From positions 1,488,001 through 1,552,000 of the forward strand of contig AP017968.1 of the NCBI GenBank assembly GCA_002356455.1: DNA of 64,000 nucleotides. The letters run 5' to 3'. The notes below the pieces were generated by a model that was not told the origin of the DNA, made no database searches, and saw only the letters and a list, made by a program, of their open reading frames with translations. The stretch is from Fusobacterium varium. Lineage in GTDB: Bacteria; Fusobacteriota; Fusobacteriia; Fusobacteriales; Fusobacteriaceae. Shown one piece after another: positions 1 to 7,197 of this stretch. The number at the start of each line of letters is the position of its first letter. Positions within the stretch are counted from its first letter, which is position 1. The translations under genes were made by a program, and so were the position numbers.

Positions 1-973
1 GAAATAAAGGTTTTATAACTTTCATTATATTTTCTTCAGACGTATAATGAGCACCTAATTCTCTTCTCTTTTTTTGATCCATTACTCCTTGAAACATAGC
101 TCCAAATATCGCAGGACTAATTCTACTCCAGTCAAATTCGCAACATTCTATTAATAACTCTCTCATTTTTTTATCGAATATAGCTGGTGGTAATTGCTCT
201 GTAAACAAATTTCCATTAATGTATCTGAATCTATTTAATTCTGTTGATAAGTTTTTCATTCTTTTTTCTACTGGAGTGTCAAGAATATTGAATAACATCA
301 TAATTCTCATTGCTAAATCACTACCATCTTCTGCAGATGTTCTTACATAATCCTCAAAACTATCTTTCTCAAAAATACCTGTATCATCAGCAAAAAGACA
401 AAATAAAATTCTAACTAAATATACCTCTAAAGAATGTTCCTCATATCCATATTCTTTTAAAAGATCATGAAGTTTTGCCATTTTATATGAAGCTGTTGTA
501 TTTAATTCTATTTCGTTTTTTTCTTCAAATTTTTCTTGATATCCTGCCACAATTCCAAAAATTCGGATATGATTTTTTAACTGACTAACTTTAAATGATT
601 TATATTTTATGTCTTTTTTAAGATTATAAACTTCTATTTTATCAAAATCACTAACCATTACTAGTTCAGGCTTTTCTTCTGGCTTTAAAGCATGAACATA
701 ATCCATAGCTTGACTATATGCTTTTGCAAGTGATTTCCCTTTAGATTTCATCTCTATTAAAATTTTTGCAGGTATAAAATAATCAATATATCCAATACTT
801 CCATCATTTAAAATTATTTTATACTCATGTAATCCATCTCTAAAATCTACCCCAAAAACATTCATTAAATCTTTTTCAAATGTTTGAGCATCTTGTCTTT
901 CATCTCCATTATTTTTTCTCCAAGTATTTTGAAAAGCAATCGCTCTAGTTTCTATTTCTGACCAAGTTAACAT
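1..973 (-). CDS. MmeI-like type IIG restriction enzyme/methyltransferase, N-terminal part
   Basis: About 324 N-terminal residues are in the window and the rest lies beyond the left edge. Residues 60-80 hold a PD-(D/E)XK nuclease signature (D64, then E74-M-K76, followed by SKGKSL) inside the IDYFxPxxxxIExKSxGxSL block typical of MmeI-type enzymes. The last visible part, RRELGAHYTS, is the segment that precedes the SAM-binding motif of the methyltransferase domain. MmeI-type enzymes carry cleavage and methylation in one chain. The ATG at 973 follows an AGGGTG ribosome site. It lies 90 bp downstream of the XRE regulator gene in the same direction, so the regulator may control it. A BREX-type methyltransferase is less likely because of the N-terminal nuclease motif. 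Confidence 0.85.
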   Translation of the reverse strand, partial: MLTWSEIETRAIAFQNTWRKNNGDERQDAQTFEKDLMNVFGVDFRDGLHEYKIILNDGSIGYIDYFIPAKILIEMKSKGKSLAKAYSQAMDYVHALKPEEKPELVMVSDFDKIEVYNLKKDIKYKSFKVSQLKNHIRIFGIVAGYQEKFEEKNEIELNTTASYKMAKLHDLLKEYGYEEHSLEVYLVRILFCLFADDTGIFEKDSFEDYVRTSAEDGSDLAMRIMMLFNILDTPVEKRMKNLSTELNRFRYINGNLFTEQLPPAIFDKKMRELLIECCEFDWSRISPAIFGAMFQGVMDQKKRRELGAHYTSEENIMKVIKPLF

Positions 974-1062
974 CAAATCACCCTATTTTTAAATAATCGT
1001 TTGTTTTTATTAAATCACAATCTTTCAATGATAAATTTTACCTAATTAAAATATTACAGTAA

Positions 1063-1842
1063 TTAATCAACAAATGCTGTAACTGCAGCTTTTCTAACAA
1101 ATTTTGCTAATTTATATTCTCTTTTACTTCCATTTAATTCATTTCCATTTTCATCTTTTAATAATTCTTTAATTTCTTCATCTCCATAAACTCCTATATA
1201 TCTTTTAAGAAATTCCTTCCCCTTTTCATTTAATTTTAGTCCTTTTTTTTCAAATAATTCATCCACTGTTTCATCTGTATATTGAATCTGATATCTGCCT
1301 GATTCATTCCAATCTTGTCTTTTCATATATTCTTTCATATGTTGATCTATCTTATAATTTTTCTTCTCTTGTTTTTTCCATTTTTTAAATTCAATAAGAT
1401 CTTTATAACTTATGCTTAAATAATTTACATAATTTTCTAGTTCTTTAATACCCTTTTTAGAAATCTCCGACAAATCTATTATTTGTCTCCTTTTTCCTTT
1501 CCATATAATTAACATATTTTTTTCTTCTAATAATTCTTTAGGAGCCGGATAGACTACCTCAATGTTATCTGCTTCATCTATAAAACCAACCATTTTATAT
1601 AATATTTTATAATCAATCTCTAGAGTATTTGCTATATCTTTCAATAAAAAAGGATTTATTTTTTGAATTTTACCGTTTTCTAAATTAGAAATAACAGAGC
1701 TAGTTATCCCAACTATATCTGCTAGTTCATTAACGCCATATTTTTTAGAACATTTGTTAGTTCTCAAATCTTTTATATATTCTCCTAATTTTTCTCTTCT
1801 TTCTTTAGGAATAATGTATTTGCTATTGTTAGAATCACTCAT
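1063..1842 (-). CDS. XRE-family regulator with unknown C-terminal domain
   Basis: This 259-residue protein has an N-terminal helix-turn-helix of the XRE/cI type at about residues 18-75 (NELADIVGITSSVISNLENG is the recognition region). It is followed by some 170 charged residues that match no domain I recognise. It sits directly upstream of the MmeI-like gene in the same direction. Regulators in this position can delay or limit expression of restriction-modification genes, but a role as the element's own repressor is equally possible. The small HTH gene and integrase diverge from it across an intergenic region of about 190 bp. A good ribosome site (AGGGAGG) precedes the ATG at 1842. Confidence 0.7.
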   Translation of the reverse strand: MSDSNNSKYIIPKERREKLGEYIKDLRTNKCSKKYGVNELADIVGITSSVISNLENGKIQKINPFLLKDIANTLEIDYKILYKMVGFIDEADNIEVVYPAPKELLEEKNMLIIWKGKRRQIIDLSEISKKGIKELENYVNYLSISYKDLIEFKKWKKQEKKNYKIDQHMKEYMKRQDWNESGRYQIQYTDETVDELFEKKGLKLNEKGKEFLKRYIGVYGDEEIKELLKDENGNELNGSKREYKLAKFVRKAAVTAFVD

Positions 1843-1931
1843 AATAAATCCTCCCTACTTATTTTTATTTAAAAATACATCTTAAATAAAATATAACATA
1901 AAAAACAATTTTTTACTATAAAAAATAATAT

Positions 1932-1960
1932 TTGACACATTGGAAAAAAGATGATAGTAT
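1932..1960 (+). promoter_or_regulatory. Sigma-70-type promoter for the HTH-integrase pair
   Basis: TTGACA (1932-1937), a 17-bp spacer and TAGTAT (1955-1960) stand about 75 bp before the small HTH gene. Downstream, AGTAT-GCTT-ATACT (about 1980-1993) forms a short inverted repeat that could bind a regulator. Confidence 0.7.
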
Positions 1961-2032
1961 TCTCTTATAAGATAAAGTTAGTATGCTTATACTTATTTTT
2001 AATTGAAAATAAATATATAAGGAGGTTTGTAT

Positions 2033-2209
2033 ATGGCAAATAATATTCAATTTTTAACTGCAAAAGATGTCAGTGAAATACTAAGTATTTCAAAAAGTTC
2101 AGCATATAGGATTATTAAACAACTTAATATTGAATTAAAAAAACAAAATAAAATAATAATTTCTGGTAAAATAAGCAGACGTTATTTCGAAGAAAAAATG
2201 TATTTATAG
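2033..2209 (+). CDS. Small helix-turn-helix protein, excisionase-like
   Basis: A 58-residue protein with a helix-turn-helix near the N-terminus (LTAKDVSEILSISKSSAYRI). The ATG at 2033 has GGAGG seven bases upstream; an earlier TTG at 2027 overlaps that site and is unlikely. Its stop is eight bases before the integrase gene. The prophage has the same pair, a small HTH protein then an integrase, at 4729-3442, with similar sequence (AxxxKxxxAYxIxxxLNxEL). Small HTH proteins in this position usually act as excisionases or integrase regulators; that role is inferred from position. Confidence 0.7.
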   Translation: MANNIQFLTAKDVSEILSISKSSAYRIIKQLNIELKKQNKIIISGKISRRYFEEKMYL

Positions 2210-2217
2210 GAGGAAAT

Positions 2218-3273
2218 ATGGCTATTTCAAAAGATAAAAAAACTGGTAAATATTATACATCTTTTTATTATACTGACCATGATGGAACAAGAAAAAGAAA
2301 GAAAAAGGAAGGATTTATAAGAAAAAAAGATGCCGAAGAATATACAAAAAATTTTTTAGAAAAAAAGAAAACCAATAATATAATGAGTTTTTGTAATTTA
2401 TTAGAATTATATTTAGAAGATGCCCGTGCAAATGTGAGGTATTCAACATTAAAAAATAAGGAATATATTATAACAACTCATATACTTCCTTTTTTTAAAA
2501 ATTATAACATCTATGAAATTGATCCATTAGCAATTAGAAATTGGCAAAATAGTTTAAAAATCAAAAAATATAGCGATACTTATTTAAGAACTATTAATAA
2601 CCAACTTAATGCTATTTTAAATTATGGGGAACGTTTTTATAAACTAAATGATAATCCTATAAAAAAAGTTAGTAAAATGGGAAAAAAACATGCTAATACT
2701 ATGAATTTTTGGACTTTAGAAGAATTTGAGCTTTTTGAAAGTTTTATAAAGGATGACTATACTTTATACACTATAACAAATTTACTATTTTATACTGGTA
2801 TTAGAAAAGGAGAATTATTAGCTTTAACAGGCGAAAATATAGATTTTGACAAAAAATAAATGTATATAACTCATTCATACCAAAGAATTGATAAAAAAGA
2901 TATAATAACCTTACCTAAAACAGAAAAAAGTAAAAGAACTATAACTCTTCCAGACTTTTTATGTAATATTCTCAAAGAATATATAAGTAGGCTCTATGAT
3001 TATAAACCAAATTTAAGGCTATTTTATCTCGATAAATATACTTTATTTAGAAAAATAAATACAATTATCAATGAACATAATTTAAAAAAAATAAGAATTC
3101 ATGATTTTAGACACTCACACGTTGCTTTATTAATTTCAATGAATTTAAATATTCTCGAAATAGCAGAACGTTTAGGACATGATAACCCACAAACTACATT
3201 AAGAACATATGGACATCTATATCCAGATAAACAACATGAAATAGCAAGGCTTTTAAATGAAAAAAAGAAATGA
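2218..3273 (+). pseudogene. int: Tyrosine site-specific integrase interrupted by an in-frame stop
   Basis: Two same-frame reading frames, 2218-2859 and 2860-3273, together match the whole length of the intact integrase at 3442-4551. The TAA at 2857-2859 falls exactly where the intact protein has a lysine AAA codon, so a single A-to-T change explains it. The first part holds the N-terminal arm-binding and core-binding regions and the first catalytic Arg (YTGIRKGELLAL). The second part holds HDFRHSH, LGHDN and the tyrosine region TLRTYGHLY. The catalytic residues are therefore split between two peptides. An ATG directly after the stop has no good ribosome site. Function would need read-through or reconstitution; loss of function is more likely. 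Confidence 0.85.
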
Positions 3274-3274
3274 A

Positions 3275-3292
3275 ATGGTACAATTATGGTAC
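3275..3292 (+). repeat. Paired direct repeats, candidate integrase arm sites of the left element
   Basis: ATGGTAC occurs at 3275-3281 and 3286-3292, with starts 11 bp apart, between the broken integrase and the attachment core. The prophage has TGTTGCCA pairs with the same 11-bp spacing near both of its ends. Arm-site function is inferred from this parallel. Confidence 0.45.
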
Positions 3293-3308
3293 GTGAAAAT
3301 AAAAAGAA

Positions 3309-3344
3309 GGTGTGAAAGCCCTCTTATTTTGAAGGTTTCACACC
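3309..3344. terminator. Hairpin at the element boundary
   Basis: GGTGTGAAA and TTTCACACC form a nine-base-pair stem, extended by a further CC/GG beyond a one-base bulge, around a loop of about 13 bases. It lies between the broken integrase and the attachment core. The T tail is short on both sides, so terminator activity is likely but weak. Confidence 0.55.
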
Positions 3345-3352
3345 ATTTTAAA

Positions 3353-3366
3353 ACTTATTCCCATTC
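3353..3366. repeat. Attachment core, left copy (attL of the prophage)
   Basis: ACTTATTCCCATTC is identical to 46022-46035, which covers the stop codon and last codons of guaA read on the minus strand. The 3' end of guaA is a well-known integration site for genomic islands and phages. Two integrase genes of opposite orientation converge on this copy, so it is probably also the right attachment site of the element to its left. Confidence 0.88.
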
Positions 3367-3441
3367 GACAAATTAAACTTTTATACTGTGTTTATTGCCT
3401 TTTTTTATTTGTTTTTTGATTATGAAATTTTACTTTTTATA

Positions 3442-4551
3442 TCATTTTTTACCGTTTTTTTCTTCTTTTGTTGCCAAAATGTTGCCATGACTTTTATTAA
3501 GAACTCTTAGTAACTTGGAGCTTGCTTCTTCATATAAATGAGTATAAGTATTTAAAGTAGTTTCTATTTTTTCATGTCCTAATCTTTGAGAGATTGTTAA
3601 AGGATCAATTCCAGATTGAAAAAGAAAACTAGCATGTGAGTGCCTAAGGTCATGAACTCTTATTCTTTTTATTTCAGCTTTTTTAGAATATGTCTTTATA
3701 TCGTGTTCAAATATATACTTTGTATGATTAAATAATCTAGTTTCTGGAGTAGCATTATATAATTTGCTTATGTACTCTTTTATTATTATAGCTAAATTAT
3801 CAGTAATGTCAATTTTTCTTTTACTTTTTGGTGTTTTAGGCTCTGTTATAACATCTTTACCATTTATTCTCTGGTAAGATTTATTAATATTTATTTTTTT
3901 ATTTTCAAAATCTATGTCTTTGATTGAAAGTGCTAGTAGTTCTCCTATTCTTAAACCACACCAAAATAAAATATTGAAACCTGTATATTGTACTGGTTTA
4001 TGTTTCAGTTCATAAATAAATTTGTTAAATTCTTCAACTGTCCATATTTTCATTTCATCAGCATGCTTTTTTCCGATACTACCAGCTTTATGACAAGGAT
4101 TTTCTTTCATACTATGATATTTAACTGCATAGTTGAATATTGCAACAAGTTGATTATTAATTGATTTTATGTAAGTTTGTGAATAACTTTCTCCTGTCTT
4201 ATTTTTATATTCCAATAAACCATTTTGCCATTTTCTAATAGTAACAGGGGTTATTTTATCTAAAGTTAATTTTTGGAAAAAAGGAAGTATTTTTACTTCA
4301 ATTATATGCTTTTTACTTAATATTGTATTTTCTTTTAACCTGCTTCTCATATCTTCTATGTATAGTTCATAAAGGCTTTGAAATGTCATAGTATTATTAA
4401 AAGAACTTTTGGCCAAAAACTCTCTTTCATATTCCAGAGCTTCTCTTCTAGTTTTAAATCCTCTTTTTTGCCCTTGTTTTACATTTCCTTGATAATCTTT
4501 ATAACGAAAAAGGCACCTCCAAGTGCCTCTTTCTTCTTTATACACTGACAT
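3442..4551 (-). CDS. int: Prophage tyrosine integrase
   Basis: An intact 369-residue phage-type tyrosine recombinase. It has an N-terminal arm-binding AP2-like region (residues 1-50), a SAM-like core-binding region (about 55-160) and a catalytic domain with R (FWCGLRIGELLAL), H-x2-R (HDLRHSHASFL), the LGH motif and the nucleophile region TLNTYTHLY. It would recombine the guaA 3' end with the phage attachment site. Its 3' end lies about 75 bp from the left attachment core. Its start overlaps the upstream small HTH gene by 14 bases, so the two are co-translated at the end of the leftward early operon. The arm-type repeats at 3469-3487 lie inside the last codons of this gene. Confidence 0.95.
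   Translation of the reverse strand: MSVYKEERGTWRCLFRYKDYQGNVKQGQKRGFKTRREALEYEREFLAKSSFNNTMTFQSLYELYIEDMRSRLKENTILSKKHIIEVKILPFFQKLTLDKITPVTIRKWQNGLLEYKNKTGESYSQTYIKSINNQLVAIFNYAVKYHSMKENPCHKAGSIGKKHADEMKIWTVEEFNKFIYELKHKPVQYTGFNILFWCGLRIGELLALSIKDIDFENKKININKSYQRINGKDVITEPKTPKSKRKIDITDNLAIIIKEYISKLYNATPETRLFNHTKYIFEHDIKTYSKKAEIKRIRVHDLRHSHASFLFQSGIDPLTISQRLGHEKIETTLNTYTHLYEEASSKLLRVLNKSHGNILATKEEKNGKK
3469..3487 (+). repeat. Paired TGTTGCCA repeats, candidate left integrase arm sites
   Basis: TGTTGCCA at 3469-3476 and 3480-3487, starts 11 bp apart. The same pair with the same spacing occurs at 45945-45963, just inside the other end. Matched pairs near both attachment cores are what arm-type sites of tyrosine integrases look like. 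Confidence 0.65.
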
Positions 4552-4729
4552 TGTTTCCTCCTTCTATACCTAATCTTTTAAGAAGATAACTTTTATTTAT
4601 TCTTCCTCTCATAGTGATATATCCTTTTTCTTCTAGTTCATTGTTTAGTTCTCTCATTATTTTATAAGCTTTTCCAGTTTTAACTTTACATAATTGTGCT
4701 ACTTCTTCAACAGTAATTATTTCATTCAT
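4538..4729 (-). CDS. Small helix-turn-helix protein, excisionase-like
   Basis: A 63-residue protein with an N-terminal helix-turn-helix (VEEVAQLCKVKTGKAYKIMR). It precedes and overlaps the integrase gene and has a GGGAGG ribosome site. It is related to the 58-residue HTH protein beside the other integrase at 2033. Excisionase or directionality factor is the most likely role. The assignment rests on size, fold and position only. Confidence 0.7.
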   Translation of the reverse strand: MNEIITVEEVAQLCKVKTGKAYKIMRELNNELEEKGYITMRGRINKSYLLKRLGIEGGNNVSV

Positions 4730-4742
4730 ATTCTTTACCTCC

Positions 4743-4862
4743 CTACTTCAAATATTTCTCTTTTCTTTTTTCAATTTTTGCTCTCCACCTAATTATATCT
4801 TCAATTACTATAGTTCCTTCTTCTATATAGATGGGATAAAAGAGAAATACCTGCTTGTACAT
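4743..4862 (-). CDS. Possible 39-residue protein, out of frame with its neighbour
   Basis: An open frame of 39 residues starts inside the 3' end of the gene at 4801-5079, in another frame. Its C-terminal half is rich in E, R and K, like other early proteins here. It has no good ribosome site of its own, so it would depend on coupling to the upstream gene. It fills the gap between that gene and the HTH gene. This is a weak call. Confidence 0.3.
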   Translation of the reverse strand: MYKQVFLFYPIYIEEGTIVIEDIIRWRAKIEKRKEKYLK

Positions 4863-5079
4863 TGTCTAAAGCTTCATCACATAGTTTTTTTCTTTGTTCT
4901 ATAATTAATTTAATTTCTTGATTAGAGGATAAAAGATATTTTTTTACCACTTCTTCAAGCTCGTTATTTTCTTCTTTTGTTTTTTCATAATGTTTTTCAA
5001 GTGAAACTGGTATTTTTCCAAAGTCAAAGGTAAATATCTGTAATAAAGCATTTTCTAGTATTTTTCTATCATTTTTCAT
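4801..5079 (-). CDS. Hypothetical early phage protein
   Basis: A 92-residue, mostly helical and charged protein with no recognised domain. The start at 5079 is chosen because AGAGG lies six bases upstream; a TTG two codons earlier is too close. It overlaps the end of the preceding gene by 11 bases, as is usual in this packed leftward operon. Residues 30-75 (rich in E, N and K) could form a short coiled coil. Function unknown. Confidence 0.6.
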   Translation of the reverse strand: MKNDRKILENALLQIFTFDFGKIPVSLEKHYEKTKEENNELEEVVKKYLLSSNQEIKLIIEQRKKLCDEALDNVQAGISLLSHLYRRRNYSN

Positions 5080-5401
5080 TTTCAACCTCTAATTCTTTCA
5101 TTATCTTTTTAAAAGCATTTTTATTGTATTCATAACAGGTTCCTTTTAATGCGCATTTAATATGTTCTTTTCTGATTTTATAATTTTCTTTAGCTTTCAT
5201 TAATTGTCGTTCTCTGCATTTTTTCCAACATTCCATATATAAGTATACATATTTTTCACGTTGCATTCTGATTAGAGTTCTTCCAAGAGAATGTTTTTTA
5301 ATTTTTTCACCACTGGAAAGTTTATATAGTGTTTTTGTTGTTTGAATTACTTCCACAATTTCAATTTTATATCTGCTAAAATCAAATCTTATTATTTTCA
5401 T
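5069..5401 (-). CDS. Hypothetical early phage protein, basic
   Basis: A 110-residue, strongly basic protein with several cysteines (C59, C63, C83 and C89 region). I see no paired CxxC motif that would indicate a zinc finger. The ATG at 5401 lies inside the 3' end of the 39-residue gene at 5382-5501, and the next gene overlaps its own end, so it is translationally linked on both sides. Function unknown; the charge would suit nucleic-acid binding. Confidence 0.6.
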   Translation of the reverse strand: MKIIRFDFSRYKIEIVEVIQTTKTLYKLSSGEKIKKHSLGRTLIRMQREKYVYLYMECWKKCRERQLMKAKENYKIRKEHIKCALKGTCYEYNKNAFKKIMKELEVENEK

Positions 5402-5501
5402 TTTTAAAGCTCCTTTTTATTTTTCTTTTCATCCATTCCCAAAAGCTTAATCTAATTCCTGAATAATTATTATAGATATTTCCATATTTTTTTATTTTCA
5501 T
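5382..5501 (-). CDS. Small hypothetical early phage protein (39 aa)
   Basis: The ATG at 5501 follows an AGGGG ribosome site at good spacing. The frame runs 39 codons and ends 20 bases inside the next gene. It fills the gap between the genes at 5511 and 5401. The product is basic and aromatic, with no recognised motif. Confidence 0.5.
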   Translation of the reverse strand: MKIKKYGNIYNNYSGIRLSFWEWMKRKIKRSFKNENNKI

Positions 5502-5510
5502 ATTCTACCC

Positions 5511-5744
5511 CTAAATTTCCCTTATTTTGATATCTTTAAATTTAATTTTAGTATTTTTTAAGTGCTTATAAAGAATGGCCCTTATAGTATCAGTATCGGT
5601 TTTATTACCAAAAGTTTTAGAAACATTATTTAAAATATTGTCTAATGTTGTTTTTTCTTTTTCTTTAGTTAGGAAAAAAGGATTATTATTTTTATCTAAA
5701 AGAGTTACATTGTATTCTTTATTACTTAATCTTAAAATAGGCAT
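5511..5744 (-). CDS. Hypothetical early phage protein
   Basis: A 77-residue product from the ATG at 5744, chosen because AAAGGAG lies six bases upstream. A longer frame from 5783 would begin inside the 25-bp palindrome at 5777-5801 and has no ribosome site. N-terminal residues suggest a short beta-hairpin (PILRLSNKEYNVTLLDKN), followed by a helical lysine-rich part. Function unknown. The start resembles small phage proteins that lie beside tail or early genes, but I cannot assign it. Confidence 0.55.
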   Translation of the reverse strand: MPILRLSNKEYNVTLLDKNNNPFFLTKEKEKTTLDNILNNVSKTFGNKTDTDTIRAILYKHLKNTKIKFKDIKIREI

Positions 5745-5776
5745 TGTATTCTCCTTTTCTAAATTAATTATTATTT

Positions 5777-5801
5777 TTCCCATTTTTAATAAAATTGGGA
5801 A
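5777..5801. repeat. Palindromic element, copy 1 of 4
   Basis: TTCCCATTTTT-AAT-AAAATTGGGAA, an 11+3+11 inverted repeat with one mismatch, between two early genes. Related copies are at 26462-26486, 43931-43955 and 45545-45568. Confidence 0.6.
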
Positions 5802-6019
5802 AGATTAAATAAAGATTCTTTACTATTTATTTTTCTTAGTTCATCAGCTTTGTTCTTAAAATTTCTATAAAATTCTGTTTTGGAAATACTAAGTTTTTTT
5901 ATTAGTGTATTATTGTCAATTCTCCAATCAATCCGACATAGCCTTTCCAGTTCAGCCATTTTCTTTATTCTTTTTCTGCTAGATTTTTTGTAGGTTATTC
6001 CTGTCTTTCTTTGTTTCAT
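5786..6019 (-). CDS. Hypothetical early protein with possible helix-turn-helix
   Basis: A 77-residue basic protein. The ATG at 6019 is preferred because AGAGAGG lies six bases upstream; a longer frame to 6067 lacks a ribosome site. Residues 40-62 (NNTLIKKLSISKTEFYRNFK) look like a helix-turn-helix, so DNA binding is plausible. It starts inside the 3' end of the 61-residue gene and is therefore co-translated with it. No specific function can be given. Confidence 0.55.
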   Translation of the reverse strand: MKQRKTGITYKKSSRKRIKKMAELERLCRIDWRIDNNTLIKKLSISKTEFYRNFKNKADELRKINSKESLFNLSQFY

Positions 6020-6164
6020 ATATAGCCTCTCTAAAAAGTCCATAATATCTATTTTTACCATTTGCATTCAAGCCATCCAGAATTTCTCTTGCTTCCTCTA
6101 TATTTTTTACAGTTCCAATTATTTCTTTATCTGCAAATCTTTTTATTTCAAGTTTAAATATCAT
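5979..6164 (-). CDS. Hypothetical early phage protein (61 aa)
   Basis: The ATG at 6164 follows AGGAGAATAAC. The 61-residue product has a beta-rich start (FKLEIKRFADKE) and a helix (IEEAREILDGL), a pattern common in tiny phage proteins. It overlaps the next gene by 41 bases. Function unknown. Confidence 0.55.
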   Translation of the reverse strand: MIFKLEIKRFADKEIIGTVKNIEEAREILDGLNANGKNRYYGLFREAIYETKKDRNNLQKI

Positions 6165-6178
6165 GTTATTCTCCTAGT

Positions 6179-6481
6179 TTATTTTTTATATTTTTGTAGA
6201 CAAGTAGGGAAATATTCACATTTTTGGCATTTTTCACTATTGGTATCAAATTTATGGTTATTATCTTTAGTATAAATTTCACTAACAATAATATTTTCAG
6301 CTTGGAATGTACTTTCTGCTACTCTTTCTCCAGTTAAAAAACTAAATAGATCAGCAGTCAAAATTTGACCGATTTTTTCAGCATTAGTTGGTAAAACTTT
6401 AAAATTAACTTCAGTTGCTAATTCTATTCCTTTATCAGTTAGTTCAAATTCGAATGTTGCTTTAAATTTTTTATTCTCCAT
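6179..6481 (-). CDS. Hypothetical early protein with C-terminal cysteine cluster
   Basis: A 100-residue protein. The first 80 residues look like an alpha/beta domain and the C-terminus holds CQKCEYFPTC, a C-x2-C-x5-C cluster that could bind zinc or an iron-sulphur cluster. It follows the 46-residue gene in the leftward operon. I do not recognise the family. Confidence 0.6.
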   Translation of the reverse strand: MENKKFKATFEFELTDKGIELATEVNFKVLPTNAEKIGQILTADLFSFLTGERVAESTFQAENIIVSEIYTKDNNHKFDTNSEKCQKCEYFPTCLQKYKK

Positions 6482-6485
6482 ATTT

Positions 6486-6626
6486 TTATTCTCCTTTTGT
6501 TATAAGTTTAAATTTTATTTTTCTTTCTGGTTTGTAATACTTTTTTATTCCCTCTAAGATTTTGTTTATTACCTCTTTGTTTTTAGCACTAACAATTGTT
6601 TCTGTTCCTTTTAAGATAGAGTGCAT
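6486..6626 (-). CDS. Small hypothetical early phage protein (46 aa)
   Basis: The ATG at 6626 has GGAGAG six bases upstream, and the frame of 46 codons ends just before the next gene, with its last codons (AAAGGAGAATAA) supplying the ribosome site for that gene. This tight arrangement supports it as real. The product is lysine-rich; no motif recognised. Confidence 0.55.
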   Translation of the reverse strand: MHSILKGTETIVSAKNKEVINKILEGIKKYYKPERKIKFKLITKGE

Positions 6627-6627
6627 A

Positions 6628-7197
6628 TTATCTCTCCAACATCTTTATTAAGATTTTTGTAAGTTCCCTAGTAGCTCTTATATCTGCTAATGCATCATGA
6701 GCATTCTCCAGTTTTATATCAAAATGATTACACCATGTTATCAGCTTATTATTTTCTAATATAGGTAATCTATCAACAAATTGTAGGGCCTGTATCACTG
6801 CTAGAGTGTCAAACATCAATTTGAAGTTAATCCAACTTCCTAGATATTTATTACCAAGTCTTACATAGAACTCATAAAGTTTTTGGAAGTCAAATTTTAT
6901 ATTTTGACCCACAAGGATAAATTTGTCATTTCTATCAAATCTATCACAGTATTTTTCAAATATGCTTTCGATTTCCTCAAATGCTTTTTTAGGCTCTTGA
7001 TAGCTATTTATAATATCCAATGTCATTCCTGTTACTTCTAAAGCTTTTTCGCTTATATCAGCGTTTTTATGTGGTTTACATCTAATATTAAATTCTTTTT
7101 TTACTTCTCCATCAATTTCTATAATTCCTGCGAACTGGATTACTGCCGAATTGGCAGTAGTTCCAGTTGTTTCTGTGTCTAAATATAGTATTTTCAT
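6628..7197 (-). CDS. DEDDh 3'-5' exonuclease (DnaQ/epsilon-like)
   Basis: A 189-residue protein with the exonuclease motifs in order: Exo I with D7-T-E9 (LDTETTG), Exo II in VGQNIKFDFQKL, and Exo III with HDALADIRAT, whose H and D complete the DEDDh set. This length fits a stand-alone proofreading-type exonuclease. It follows the ERF annealing gene directly (stop and start adjoin at 7197). It could supply the 3'-5' resection or trimming activity of the phage recombination module, or remove mismatched ends. That pairing is inferred from position. Confidence 0.88.
   Translation of the reverse strand: MKILYLDTETTGTTANSAVIQFAGIIEIDGEVKKEFNIRCKPHKNADISEKALEVTGMTLDIINSYQEPKKAFEEIESIFEKYCDRFDRNDKFILVGQNIKFDFQKLYEFYVRLGNKYLGSWINFKLMFDTLAVIQALQFVDRLPILENNKLITWCNHFDIKLENAHDALADIRATRELTKILIKMLER

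Larger units (their letters stand above)
1..3366. mobile_element. Right end of an integrated element, tandem to the prophage
   Basis: Genes of mobile-element type (restriction/methylation enzyme, XRE regulator, small HTH protein, tyrosine integrase) run up to a 14-bp copy of the guaA 3' end at 3353-3366. The integrase gene points at that repeat, as is usual for elements of this family, which places an attachment site there. The other end lies left of the window. The integrase has an in-frame stop, so the element is probably no longer able to move by itself. Whether all of 1-3366 belongs to one element is inferred. Confidence 0.6.

Noticed and set aside
3353-3366. tRNA gene as attachment site
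   Set aside because: The core is the guaA 3' end; no tRNA cloverleaf is found at either boundary.
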